Origin: Paralvinella palmiformis
Taxonomy: Eukaryota; Annelida; Polychaeta; Terebellida; Alvinellidae
DNA: 64,000 nt
NCBI GenBank assembly: GCA_025642065.1
Contig: JAODUP010000126.1
Span: forward strand, 917,501-981,500
Direction: 5' to 3'
Shown here: positions 26,266-38,168 of the stretch, piece by piece
How positions within the stretch are numbered: the stretch's first letter is position 1
How the letters are laid out: the number at the start of each line of letters is the position of its first letter
Translations under genes and position numbers: made by a program
The notes under the pieces: model-generated
What the model was told of the DNA's origin: nothing
Seen by the model: the letters and a program-made list of their open reading frames with translations, nothing else
Databases searched by the model: none

Positions 26266-27221
26266 CAACAACAACATCAGCAACGACAATAACCTGACCA
26301 AACTTTTATAATATTAAATCGACGATCGAGACAGTTATTGTTTGACAACATACATATATCGATCTTCCTTTGATAAAAAATAAAATCCATTACAGAGATC
26401 AAATGTATTCACACATTCAGGTCGTAATACGTGTATTGACACCAGAACGTAAATAAGAGGACAGAAAAAAAGAGGAGTTCGATAAGGCGACTGTTGGCTG
26501 CTTACGTCAGCGGAAACAATCACCCGCCGTCAAATGGCCACGTCTTTCAATTATAACGGGCTTTCTGAACTAAAACGGGCCAAATCCACATTTAATCGGC
26601 GTGATTTTGACGAAGGGTGATCGAATCTATTGGACGTTTCATGTTTTAATAATTGGCTTCGGTCTCATCATATCGTTTCTCCAGGAAGTAGTTGCACGGT
26701 CGTAGGCAATCGATAACAAGACACTCAATCACTGACTCACAGACTGACTCAGTCACTCGCTCATTCACTTGCCGAACCGAAAGCCAGAGGAGTTATGTAT
26801 ACTTGACGCCGTTAGGTTTATATCATCATAAACAGACAATTAAAGGTGCACGTGGCTGAATTTTTCCCCAAACCAGTCACGGATATTTTGCCATATTATC
26901 GTCCATCGGTAGAGCGTTCTATTAAGTACTGTGTCCAACTGTTTGTCATCGGTAAACACTCGTCTACAATGTTGACAAGGTCGTGTCTACATCGTACCAA
27001 AAGCCGTACACTGTCAGCTAGTTTGTACTCGAGTGGACGGCCAACATCTGGTAATCGTTAATATTCTTTGTCAGTACAAAGGACGCGTTTAGTTAAGTGG
27101 CCAATTAATAATGAACCAAAAAAAAACCCACCATAATAATAATAATAATAATAATGAGATGTTAGATTATAATATTAATGTCAGGTCTGTCTTGTCTGTC
27201 TATTTATCTGTCTTTTTATGT

Positions 27222-27228
27222 CTTTTTA

Positions 27229-27271
<43 letters not shown>

Positions 27272-27321
27272 TGTCTTGTCTTGTTTTGTCTGTCTTGTCT
27301 GTCTATTTATCTGTCTATTTA

Positions 27322-27356
<35 letters not shown>

Positions 27357-27548
27357 GGTCTTGTCTGTCTTGTCTGTCTGCCTGTCTTGTCTGTCTGTTT
27401 ATCTGTCTATTTGTCTGTGTTGTATTGTCTGTCTGTCTGCATGTATGTCCGTCTTGTCTATTTATCTGTCTGTTTATCTGTCTGTATGTCTGTCTTGTCT
27501 TGTCTTGTCTTGTCTTGTATTGTCTTGTCTTGTCTGTCTGTCTGTCTG
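27222..27548. repeat. (TGTC)n tetranucleotide array
   Basis: Interrupted TGTC/TTGTC/TATC units over about 330 bases, open in all three frames (Cys/Leu/Ser-rich false proteins). Confidence 0.95.
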
Positions 27549-27639
27549 TAATGATAATTACTGTCATTATATGGTATAAGGTTATTGATCGGGTGGCGGG
27601 GGGGGGGTCCCTTCAGCATATTTTGAGTAATGGTAATAA

Positions 27640-27930
27640 TATAAGCTGTTGTTGTTGTTATGGTTATTGTTGTTGTTATTGTTATTGTTATTGCTGTTGT
27701 TATTGTTGTTGTGCGGTTCTAGGAGTGCGTAATTTCTTGGAAAATATTTCACAAATAGAGGTAAAACCAGTAGTATTAGTATTGGTAGTAGAAGTAGTAG
27801 TAGTAGTGGTGGTGGTTGTGGAAGTGGTGTTACTTATAGTGCTAATAGTCTTCTGGTAGTGGTGGTGTTAGTAATAGTTATAGTAGAGTAGTGTAGTAGT
27901 AGTGTTAGTTATGATAGTAGTAGTAAGAAC
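27640..27930. repeat. GTT and AGT trinucleotide fields
   Basis: Runs of TTG/TTA to 27715, then AGT/GGT units 27775-27930. Confidence 0.85.
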
Positions 27931-28232
27931 AGTAGTAGTTGTGTGTGTATGTGTTTTTGTGTGTATGGGTATGTGTGTGTATGTGTTTGTGTGTGTATGT
28001 GTATGTGTTTGTGTGTGTATGTGTATGTGTGTGTATGTGTTTGTGTGTGTGTGGTTTTGTGTGTATGTGTATGTGTGTGTATGTGTTTGTATGTGTATGT
28101 GTTTGTGTGTGTGTATGTGTATGTGTGTGTATGTGTTTGTGTGTGTGTGTATGTGTGTGTGTGTGTTTGTGTGTGTATGTGTTTGTGTGTGTGTATGTGT
28201 ATGTGTGTATGTGTATGTGTTTGTGTGTGTGT
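27930..28232. repeat. GT-rich field with TATGTG interruptions
   Basis: About 300 bases of GTGTATGTG-type units; potential Z-DNA-forming sequence. Confidence 0.95.
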
Positions 28233-28428
28233 ATGGTGTCGTACTCTCTATCTGTCTGTATGTCTGTCTATATATGCATGTTTCTATGTAAGGTATATCG
28301 ATTTTCGACTATATTGTGGTTTGTTATTCGTGAATCCTAATTTGACTCTTTGTGTGCACGTGCATGTGTTCGCACACAATTGCATGTATGTGCATGTGTG
28401 TTTACTGTGAGGCTTAGTATCTCTTTCA

Positions 28429-28430
<2 letters not shown>

Positions 28431-28480
<50 letters not shown>
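28431..28480. repeat. (TA)n microsatellite
   Basis: TA tract of about 25 units. Confidence 0.95.
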
Positions 28481-28482
<2 letters not shown>

Positions 28483-29219
28483 CCCAACAATCGGAACTAT
28501 TACTATAAGCGGCTTACGGGCCACGAAACACTTCGTCTGAGAACAACTTCCAATAAGTGAAAGCTAATTTTGGGATAGAGTTAAGTAAGGTCAAAGTCAC
28601 CTTACTGGTGACAACACACACACACACACACACATACAGAGACAAACGTACACACACACCGAGCTTCAATTTTAGACAACGCGGAACAGGAACAGACGCT
28701 CACGCATGCATGCACGCACGCACGCACCCAATCACGCACCCAAGCATGCAAACATAATTGCCGGTCAGATATCACGACGTTTATCGGTTTATTTGTCGGA
28801 TTTAAATATCTAATAAAGAGAAGTCCTTGGGTCCAAACGGCAACAAACCGAGATAAACAAACACAGGTAGACGTCCGCTAAAACACAGGTAGACGTCCCG
28901 GTATATAACACATCAAAGTGCAATAAACACCTAAAATCGGCTCCGATAGCATAATGATAGATTTTCACCACAATACTCCCCCCCCCGGTTCCTCCCCCCC
29001 CGGTTCCTCCGGTCCCCCCCTGTCTCACGACCGCCGGGCCGACCCGTTTACCTGTTAATGTCGACCCCAGTGTCGTTGGTTTGACGCAGTCGTTATAAAT
29101 TATTATATCTCTAGAAGACTGGCCCACCGCTTACCAATCGATCAATGACATATTATTCATTCGACCGATATCGATCACTAGCTATCGATCCGAGCCGACA
29201 GTTCCATCCCGTTCTATGA

Positions 29220-31070
29220 GGTTTTGGCCATCCACTCGGGTCAAAGTTCGCCTGGACGCCGGCCGGAAGTCACGTGACGATTTACCGTAAAAACTGAGCC
29301 GAGGATAGGTTACTGACGATGTCGTGTTTACGTAATGCCGTCAGCCGGTTATTGTCTCTCGGCTCGTTCGCATGGGGAGGTGTTGGCGATCGGTCGATCA
29401 AACAATCGATCGTTTTCCGGTTCGATCACTGCGTATTTATGGCTCGAGAGAGATTGTGACAAACATCGGTAGTTATTGGCTATTGTCAGAGGTTAAATAT
29501 GACAAGTCGTAGGTCGATCGAGTTGATGGAACGTCTTCCACGAATGTCAAATTGAACATGCCGAAGGAGAAAATACCGGATGGACGAAAATGTGACGCTA
29601 CTCGCAGCTGCCAATCACAGCTTTGTTTACAAAGGAATGGCGAAGTCATTCGAAGTTTTGCTTTATACTTTTTGCATAACCCTACCCTTACCCCTAACCT
29701 AGCCATAACGCTACCCGTAATCTAACCCTACCCCTAACCTAACTCTACCCCTAACCTACCCTTACCCGTAATCTAGCCCTACCCCATACCTAATTCTACC
29801 CTTAACATAGCTCTACCCCTAATCTAGCCTTACCCATAACATAGCCCTACCCATAACATAGCTCTACCCCTAATCTAGCCCTACCCCTAACATAGCCCTA
29901 CCTGTGACATACAACAGCCATAGATCATTTCTCGTCTAACTATCATCTGATTGGTTCTCGTCATTAGCTCGCTTTGTTATGATGTTAGATTGTCAGAGCC
30001 GACATCGATAGCCAACAGACTACACGTAATGAAGTGGGCCATTTAACAAGTTGACGAAAGCCCACCACGAGTCGGTGATATATGAAACCACTGTGTCACT
30101 CGCCGACAGACCCGTCATCGGACCACACTGATCGACCAGCCAGCCAGCGGACCAGCGACCAGCCAGTCCAGCCCCTAAGACCAGCCGAGAGCGTGGGCCT
30201 ATCACCGGGTGGCCGACGGAAGTGGGTACGATTTTCTTTTAAAGACTCGACCACTTGGCCATAATTAGCATTGTCGAAGAAGATCATCGACCTAGCGAAC
30301 GTTCACCGTTAATTACCAACTAATCCTCTCTGGCTCACCATTCGGCCGTGAATCGACTCGGCACTTTCTATTTTCGGCAACAAACCGGCCGGAACCAATC
30401 CGTTGTCGAGCCATATCGGCGACCAGTCGTGGGGATGGGGGTGGACGGACGAGTTGATGTCCGTCGAAGACTTCTGACTCAGCTGTGCCATTTTTGGTCC
30501 GACCAGGGCCTCTCCTAAAGGACAAAAATTGGCCACAAATAATCAACAGATCGGATAGCGACACCTAGAGGAAGGAAATATTTCGATCCGGGTTTATTTT
30601 TTAGTGCGACGAATGAATCAAAGTATGTCTTCGTCGATAACTCCACGACTGCCACTATCGATCTTGGATTTTCCGACATGATTATATAAGGACAAGGTAC
30701 GCTACTCGACTGATTCATTAAGTAATTTTCTGTTGGTTTGTTAGAAGAGTTTCTGGTCGATTTTGTTCGATGGCAATGATGATAAGTTATTGAGAGCACA
30801 CGACGATAGTAATAAGCAACACACGACAAATTAGAGACTATCGTGTTATATTGGATGTTGTGTTGACGGAGTAGAGCGGGTCGCCGTTTAGAACTATTCC
30901 GGTCACAAAACGTCACTTATAGGATCGAACTGCACTAGATAGGGGGCGGAAATCACGTGCCCACGATCTATCGCCGATCGCAGAACACGCCTATGCCATT
31001 TCCGCTGTTTACGCGGTAGAGAAACACAGACGATAAGACAGGGCCCCCGTCGCGCCCCCCAGCGGCGAGA
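29220..31070. promoter_or_regulatory. CpG-rich promoter-like block upstream of the 211-residue gene
   Basis: CpG-dense sequence in an otherwise AT-rich window. It contains CCGGAAGTCACGTGACG (ETS-like plus E-box) at 29263-29279 and, about 120 bases before the ATG at 31071, GGGGGCGGA (GC box, 30942-30950) next to TCACGTG (30953-30959). No TATA box. Open frames on both strands here look like composition effects. Confidence 0.5.
29675..29905. repeat. Degenerate CCCTAAC-type array (telomere-like or minisatellite)
   Basis: Repeated CTACCCCTAACCTA and CTACCCATAACATAG units, about 12-14 bases, over 230 bases. The core CCCTAAC is the complement of a TTAGGG-type repeat but is strongly diverged. Confidence 0.7.
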
Positions 31071-31706
31071 ATGGCCGAAGTGCCGTCAACACGTGGCCGA
31101 CACAGACAGAGGCGAGCATCGCTTCCGAGCATCCAGCTCCACCCGCCGGCCAATCAGAGCTCGGGACGACCGTCACGTGGTCACAGCTTCAACAACCGGG
31201 TGAAGAGCGCAGCCGCACTCGGCCAGTCCGTCGGCCCGTCGACGTCATCGTCATCGTCGGTAGCGGCACGTCGTAGCGCCGGAAGTCGACGTCAACCGAA
31301 AGCTGCCAGTCCCGACTGCTCGCCGACGTCGACGTTCCGACACGGTCGACGTCATTCTATCGATGTTCCGTTGCAGTCGAACTCGACCAATGACGTCATG
31401 TCGGAAGAGGTAGATCGACTGAGGAAGAAGTGGTCGGAACTATGTCGAGTGAGCGATAATAAGTCGTTTAGAGCTGACGATTACGAGAAGGAGTGCCCTC
31501 ATGGATCAACGCTCTTCAACTCCGTACTTTCAGAGCTGCTCGAAGAGGATTCCGACTGCGCCTCACCGTCGTCATCCTCAATCCGCTCCCCGCCGTCGAT
31601 GTCAAATGATCACGTGACGTCGTATGACGTAGTTGGCGAAAGATCTCGGAGAAGACGTAGTCAGAGACAGGTTCGCTTCAAAAGTGACTCGGACAGTGAT
31701 TCTTAA
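31071..31706 (+). CDS. Intronless 211-residue Ser/Arg-rich protein, function unknown
   Basis: Not recognised as a known family. The ATG has a strong Kozak context (GCGAGAATGG), and an in-frame stop lies at 31017-31019, so the start is well set. Residues 1-100 are basic and Ser-rich, with RRAS (14-17) and RRHS (93-96) basophilic-kinase-like sites. Residues 108-125 ([16 protein letters not shown]) and 149-160 ([12 protein letters not shown]) are likely helices. The end has [13 protein letters not shown] (199-203, fitting the RVxF docking motif for protein phosphatase 1) and an SDSDSDS acidic tail suited to CK2. A nuclear regulatory protein is an inference. It is CpG- and GC-rich, unlike its neighbours. 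Confidence 0.72.
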   Translation: MAEVPSTRGRHRQRRASLPSIQLHPPANQSSGRPSRGHSFNNRVKSAAALGQSVGPSTSSSSSVAARRSAGSRRQPKAASPDCSPTSTFRHGRRHSIDVPLQSNSTNDVMSEEVDRLRKKWSELCRVSDNKSFRADDYEKECPHGSTLFNSVLSELLEEDSDCASPSSSSIRSPPSMSNDHVTSYDVVGERSRRRRSQRQVRFKSDSDSDS

Positions 31707-31760
31707 TTTGTGTGTGTGTATGTGTGAATAAATGACCTGTTATAGAAGTGTGTGTATGTC
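31707..31760 (+). terminator. Short 3' UTR and polyA signal of the 211-residue gene
   Basis: AATAAA at 31727-31732 lies only 20 bases after the stop, followed by GT-rich AGTGTGTGTATGTC at 31747-31760 as the downstream element. The 3' UTR would be about 40 bases. Confidence 0.6.
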
Positions 31761-31839
31761 ATCGGTCTAAACGATTTGCTTAATTTACGTATATGGTGTG
31801 AGAGTGTAAACATATTTTGCAATTGCTCTCTCTCTCTCT

Positions 31840-31866
31840 CTCTCTGTGTGTGTGTCTGTGCATATG

Positions 31867-31906
<40 letters not shown>

Positions 31907-31979
31907 TGTGTGTATGTGTGTGTATGTGCGTGCGTGCATCTGTGTGCGTGCGTGTACGACTGAAGGCAATAATAAATAA

Positions 31980-32044
<65 letters not shown>
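31840..32044. repeat. (CT)n, (TA)n and second (TA)n microsatellites
   Basis: CT 31827-31846, TA 31870-31904, TA 31982-32044, with GTGC-rich sequence between them. Confidence 0.95.
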
Positions 32045-32048
<4 letters not shown>

Positions 32049-32272
32049 CAATAAACTTTTGTTTCGCTTGTGCGCGCATGTATGAGCGTGTGCTCGTACA
32101 TGCATGCCAACCTGTGTGGTTCCGAAGACAAAGATACTAGCATAGGATGAAATAGATCCAAGAAGCGCCTTTGTCAATGAGGTAACTCAGTCTATATTTA
32201 TTTCTAACCGTGGGAACGAAATAAACTAAGTACACCTGGATATAATTTCGACGACAATTCGCAATAGCCTTG

Positions 32273-32425
32273 GCGCATGCGCAGAGAGCATCAGCGGGCT
32301 GTTGGGGGACGTTGCAGGATATCGGAGACAGCGTATTCATTAACATGGAGGAGACAATATTAGCTTCTATTTCGGACGATTTTCTTAGCTATCATCTTCC
32401 AAACAGTTCTATATACAATATATGA
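32273..32425 (+). promoter_or_regulatory. NRF1-like site followed by a 26-codon open frame
   Basis: GCGCATGCGC at 32273-32282 is a perfect NRF1-type palindrome. The ATG at 32345 has a strong context (TTAACATGG) but opens only MEETILASISDDFLSYHLPN plus six residues. This may be a promoter with an uORF or the start of a gene whose later exons were not found. Confidence 0.3.
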
Positions 32426-33079
32426 CAGTAGTGGATCTTCAATAATATGGGCATCTTGTTTATTTTATTGTTTTATTATCATAGCGAGATTTTATTATTA
32501 CTTTCTCGACGGTGTATGATTACTCTTTGTCTTCGGCCTGAGGAAGGTGTGATTCGTGTGAAGAAGTAGCAACGAGTTCGGTGAATGGGTAGGTTATTGG
32601 GTGATTGAATACGCCATTCGGCATTCGCCATAGAAAAAACCTAGCAACCCGGTTATTCGAACCCTAACGTGGAAGTTTCCAGACCAGGAGACTCTATTCA
32701 CTCTGCTATCTGGACATCATTTTAGAAGAAAAAAGAAAGAAATCTACAAAAAGACCGTAAACACAACAACAACTTAACATATAAAGGAATACCATTTGAC
32801 GCTATTTCTGAACAGGAATCTTTTATGAATGAATGCTAAAAATACATCAGCCAGTTTACAATCCAAGTCATTCATTCTCGGTTGCACTAATATTTTATCA
32901 TCTCAAAAAGCATATATACCGCGAAATGAACGGAAATCCGGTATAGTTTTCCAAAGTGTTTAGGATTCAAATGTCATATTATAGACCCCCCCCTACACAC
33001 ACGCGCATAGCTAGTTTTGTCACCGCTAGATGTCGCACTAACTGTAAATATTTTATATTGCCTGTTTATTCTGTAATAT

Positions 33080-33688
33080 ACCGTACTCACGCGAATAAGG
33101 GCTCAGGCGGCTATTGTTTTCTATGACTGTTTTCCCCCGGCGGTTAAGCATGCCCTTATTCAAGCAGAGGCTCTAATTGTCTTTAAGACATGTTGATATC
33201 TGATATAAATGATTATCGTACTGAAAATATTGTTCATGCGTGCTTGTTTCGGTGTGCATTTCTTCCCGACAAAAGAAAATGAGTTAAAACGATGTTGGCT
33301 TCCCGTAGTTATAGTGATCACGTGACCCTCAATAACTCAACAATGGCGTAGATTACAGAGAAAAAACAAAGACGATTGATCAATTAGAAACACAGTTTTA
33401 CTTGTAACTGATGAGCAACTGACAATTTATACGATGGAATTAGTTTTGTGTATGATTATTTTCGCCGAGAATTTTCTATAATACCAGAATAAGTTAACTG
33501 ACATGAACATCAATGGTAAGTATGCTGATGACGTCAGAATATAATATGGCCGATGATAAATAAATATATACTGGAGTATTTCTATATGTGTATCTTCGTT
33601 TGTTTTCTTCGAGGGGGCGCTTATTTATTTCAAATCATATTTACCCCCCGGCCCCTGTTCAAGTATGCCTTATTCACGTGAGTACGGT
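33080..33688. mobile_element. 609-bp TIR element (MITE-like)
   Basis: The ends are 21-base inverted repeats with one mismatch: left ACCGTACTCACGCGAATAAG (33080-33099), right the complement with CGTG for CGCG (33668-33688). Read as CCGTACTC...GAGTACGG it is flanked by TA on both sides, as in Tc1/mariner insertions. No transposase frame inside. Confidence 0.65.
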
Positions 33689-34385
33689 AATTTCAGTTGT
33701 TGGTCTTCTATTATGACTGTTTTCTTCCCGTTAATGGTAATATGTCTACATGTGTAATGTTTACTTGGTAAGTTTCTATTCTTCCGTTTTTTCAGTACTT
33801 TAGACACAGTTCTACACATTGAAATACCAAATAAACAACAACAACACAACAACAACAACAACAACAATACATGCATGTGTCTGTTGTTATGCTGCACTGT
33901 AAAGTCATAAAGTATACACTATACACAATGAACCAACCTTAGCAATGATCGCATACAAATCATCTCAATTACATTTATCTCTTTCAACCACATCATCAGT
34001 CGTATATTATCTCTAAAGCAGCATCAAGTAGAGAGTAGTATATCAACATCCCTTAATCAGATGATCTTCCTTCAGACTCCGACACTTTGTTTTCCACATC
34101 CAAGAGACAACATCAACGATTGTTGACACATCTGACCACTTCTAGCATATGTAGATCTGACAAAACTGCTTTAGTATGCCTACTGTCTGTATTGAAGGCT
34201 AGCTCCACCCACCAAACTTCATAACCCCCCCCCCGCACCACAGACTTCCTGTAAATTTCGTGTTTGTCGTGGGACAAAAAACATTCTAAGTTTATATTGT
34301 CGGAGATGTAAAATTGGATGCTGATAAGTTTTCTGACGTTGATCATCATCATGATTAATTACATTAAGAAATATAAATATTGATG

Positions 34386-34545
34386 TTTTACGGCCGCTTT
34401 TATGCACAAGGTAGGCTAAATGGGCCGAGCGACCTCTAAATGTAATGAAGCGAAGTAAAAAATGAACACCCTTCTGATATAACCTATAACCGCTATAGAT
34501 CTGTGGTCAACCGCGCTACCAGTTAGGCCATGGACGCGCAATAAG
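34386..34545 (-). mobile_element. tRNA-derived SINE family C, - strand copy
   Basis: Read on the - strand: TGCGCGTCCATGGCCTAACT head and GGTCGCTCGGCCCATTTAGC body, matching 51853-52040. Confidence 0.65.
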
Positions 34546-34575
34546 TCATCGTTTACAAAACCAAATCGCCATTGG

Positions 34576-34576
<1 letters not shown>

Positions 34577-34629
<53 letters not shown>
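34577..34629. repeat. (TA)n microsatellite
   Basis: TA tract of about 26 units; a GAT-rich tract lies at 34795-34862. Confidence 0.95.
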
Positions 34630-34631
<2 letters not shown>

Positions 34632-34999
34632 CATTTGTATTATTAAGAAATGCATTTCCGGTTGAAATTATTAAATGCTTAACACTAATAAATGCGCATG
34701 TAAAAATGAGGGCTTACTAAATTAGCTTACATCAAAAGAAAGTTCAAACTTTAACATTGGAAAAATATCTTTATGCATTATCAGCATGGATTGGTGGTGA
34801 TGATGATGATGATGATGATGATGGTGATGATGGTGATGATAATGATGATGGTGATGATGAGTAAGAATCGATATTGCTTCAATGCCATAAATATCCATGG
34901 ATTAAACGGATGAGAATAATAATGATGATGATAACTTCCTGAATTACATCATCATTTTAATACTTCATCAGGGTGATTAATTGTAAACAAAACCTTGTC

Positions 35000-37310
35000 A
35001 GTTGTTGACCGGAAATCGTTAATACTTCACTTTAATCTTCTAACTTGACTGATAGAGATATCCAAAGTCAAATCAAGGTCAGATCTATAATATTATTTTG
35101 TTCAAGAGTATAAAGCGCATCAGATTACAAAAAGACAGGAATTGAAACATACTACGTCCGGAAAGGTGAACAGGACGTCATAGCGGTGTCAAAAACGAAA
35201 CACGACCGACACAAAGTCATCATGGCGGGTATAACCAGGTAATTAAGTACCTGATACGATATATCATAATGAATCCGCTAGTAATAAAAACAAACATTAT
35301 GACCGAGAGTTAGTCTTGTCTCTTCACATCGTTTACAACTCTTTTAATAATCGTAGACAGATAATAAATTATGTACAATGTTATATAACAAAAATAGGTA
35401 TGCATGGTCGTGTTGTTTATACTGTCTTTCGCGTCAACAACAGCAACAGCAACAATAGCTTCAGTAGTAACAGAACATCAGTAGCAGCTGGAGCAACAGC
35501 AACAAGAAAACAACGCCGGTTCTAAAGAACTTGTATTTGGTTCCACGTTAAGTTTCAGCTCGATAGAAGTTCTTGGAAGAGTACAAATCCAGAACACCGT
35601 CACAAAACAGCTTGTTATGATATAAACCCAGCTAAATGAGAACTACTTATAGTTCTAGGTATGGTCTCTTGGTGGTAAACGGACAAAACCACACTCAAAC
35701 ATAACCCCACCAGACAAAACCCGACTCGGACAAAACCCCACTCACTAAATGAGCTAATTGGACAACAACAACAACAAAAAACACATAAAAACACAATGTT
35801 ACATATTTTTAAATTAGATTTGAAATAATTTTTAAATCACATTTAAAATCACATTACAACATACAATCAAATACATCTAACAGAAAATGGATTGAAGCTT
35901 TATTTTGCTAATAGCACACAGTGTTCAATGTCCCGTAGGGACGTCAAATTAAACAATATTTATTAAATTTTATATTGTCCTCAATATAAAATCTCAAGAG
36001 TGGAGTTATGTCCAAAATGTGTATTACTCAGTGAGGTTCTGTCCGAGTGTGGTTTTGTCTGATGGGGTTTTGTCGGGGTCGGGTTTTGTCAATGGATCCT
36101 TGTGGATATAGCTTCTGGATATAATGTCTTGGTATAGTTACCCAACTCAAAGTGGAAACAAACGGAAAACATTTGTTGTTTTGCGGTCACACTTCAATAA
36201 ACAGCAGATTAAATGGACCACAAAAAGATTATTATTATTATTGTTGTTATTATTATTAATCAGATAGTCAACAAATTAGATCGTTGTCTTTGCGATAGGA
36301 AGCTGATAAAAGTAATCTTTAACTGATGGTGTTTTATATTTACATGTAATTTTAACACAATTTACATCACAGAACCAGTAGACAAACGAAAACTAAAATA
36401 TGTCTTACCTGTGTTATAATAGGTCATTGAGTGATTGCTGTCACGCACACGTTCGAGGGGGGTACTCTATACTAGACAATGACAATGTCCCCTTTCAGTT
36501 AGCCGAAGACCACACCTGAACTGATGAATATAAACATAGTATGACAGGTGTTGTAATTAGTTAAAGGCATTAAGTAATACGTTGATTAATTAATCATATG
36601 ACGTCAGAAAAGCTAACTGTAAAATGATAAATGGTTAATGTGCGACGACACACGCACACGCACACCCCCCGTGCGCACATACACACACACACACATACAC
36701 ACACTCGCAGGCGCGTTCATGCATGTATGCATGCATGCTCATATAACACAATTAAAAACGCTTTCTTCGTCTGAGTGACTGTTAACAAAACCTTAAAAAA
36801 ACAACCGCCAAAGGGAGCGATGTTAACAAGGTTAATCAGGTATTAATGGATCTTATTTTTTTGCTTGTTTATCATTCTACTCCATAATATTTAATAATTA
36901 ATATCGTTCGGTCAAACAACAACCAAGCCGACATTTCTTCCCGTATCCGTATTCGCTGAGTTGGCTGAATTCACTCGAGTAAAACATTTCCTCATTCCGA
37001 GTAGGTAAATGGCAGCGTGTCGATAATGGACGATTTTGTGTCTGCGTAGTGACAATGTCACTAGTTGGGCGAGAGTTTCTCGCCGCATTTGTAGCCGAGC
37101 CACGTCTGTTGGCTCGCGACGAATTATGAATGACGTACGTCAACAACTGATGGTGAGAAATGCTGAAGGAAAATATGACGCGAATATTTGATCCATGTCT
37201 GATAACTATAAAATATGGTTTTCCTCGTGAGAGAAGAGAACAGATCGACTTTATTTGTTATTGAAGGTCTATGTGAAAAAGCTGGCTACCTATCTAACTA
37301 GATAGTTAAC
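35000..37310. other. Stretch without a supported gene
   Basis: Contains CAG/CAA-type triplets at 35440-35510, a CA/GC-rich patch with ATGC repeats at 36640-36740, and a CpG-rich patch at 36900-37150 with open frames but no complete exon evidence. Confidence 0.4.
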
Positions 37311-37462
<152 letters not shown>

Positions 37463-37559
37463 GTTGCCTCCCTTCATTTAGCGAACAAATGCCGAATTTG
37501 TTAACCAATATCACATTAGTATCAATACCCTCCAGGATTTAAATACAAATATGCACCAC

Positions 37560-38113
37560 TGACTCTATCACGCCATAATGTACGGGAGGTCGGAGGTTCG
37601 AATCCGGGCCGCTAAACTATAGTAGGAGGAGTTTCTTATCCAACCAAGCAACTGGGAAGGTTTCCCCGCTGAATATAAAGATATAATGGCAATAACAGTG
37701 AAATACATTTGAAAAATATACATAAATCTAGATTGACATGTGTACTTCTATGTGAAGAAACAGTGTAGCCAAGGGCTGTCTTATCACTGTTACTTGATGG
37801 TCATTTGACATATTTACTATTTTTCATAAGGTAAATGAAATAGAGTATACAATAAATAATAATAATAATTAAATAACAATAATAATATTTGCACCTAGAG
37901 ATATATATTAAAGAAAATATATAGTAACTAACTCAGGTAAGACATTATAATATATAACATCTTGTCGTAATAATGTACTTCTTTTGTTTGTTGTATGTTG
38001 TAAATTCTAAATTTATTTAGATTTAGTCTCCGTTGTGAAGCTGTAAATTACAGACCATTTTGGTCTCCCTCATCTGAGGTTGCCAACTCACATAAAATAA
38101 CTGTCATTTCGGC

Positions 38114-38168
<55 letters not shown>
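37560..38168 (+). mobile_element. tRNA-derived SINE family B, split by an insertion, with (ATT)n tail
   Basis: 5' half 37560-37676 has GGTCGGAGGTTCGAATCCGG and TATCCAACCAAGCAACTGGG. The 3' half resumes near 38008 with TTCTAAATTTATTTAGATTT and ends CTGTCATTTCGGCCATTATT. In the uninterrupted copy at 60365-60645 these parts are contiguous, so about 330 bases are extra here. Confidence 0.6.

Larger units (their letters stand above)
23176..27180. other. Non-coding stretch with scattered simple repeats
   Basis: Apart from the two microsatellites above, three CACTGATTAACTGATTGCT-type units (25785-25850) and an AAT/AAC run (26231-26276), no gene or RNA was recognised. Confidence 0.45.

Noticed and set aside
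27111..28410. Long Cys/Leu/Val-rich open frames
   Set aside because: These arise from TGTC and GT repeats that are open in all frames; there is no domain and no splice support.
30020..30916. Several open frames on both strands of the CpG-rich block
   Set aside because: Low stop density follows from GC-rich composition. No start context, domain or splice chain favours any of them.
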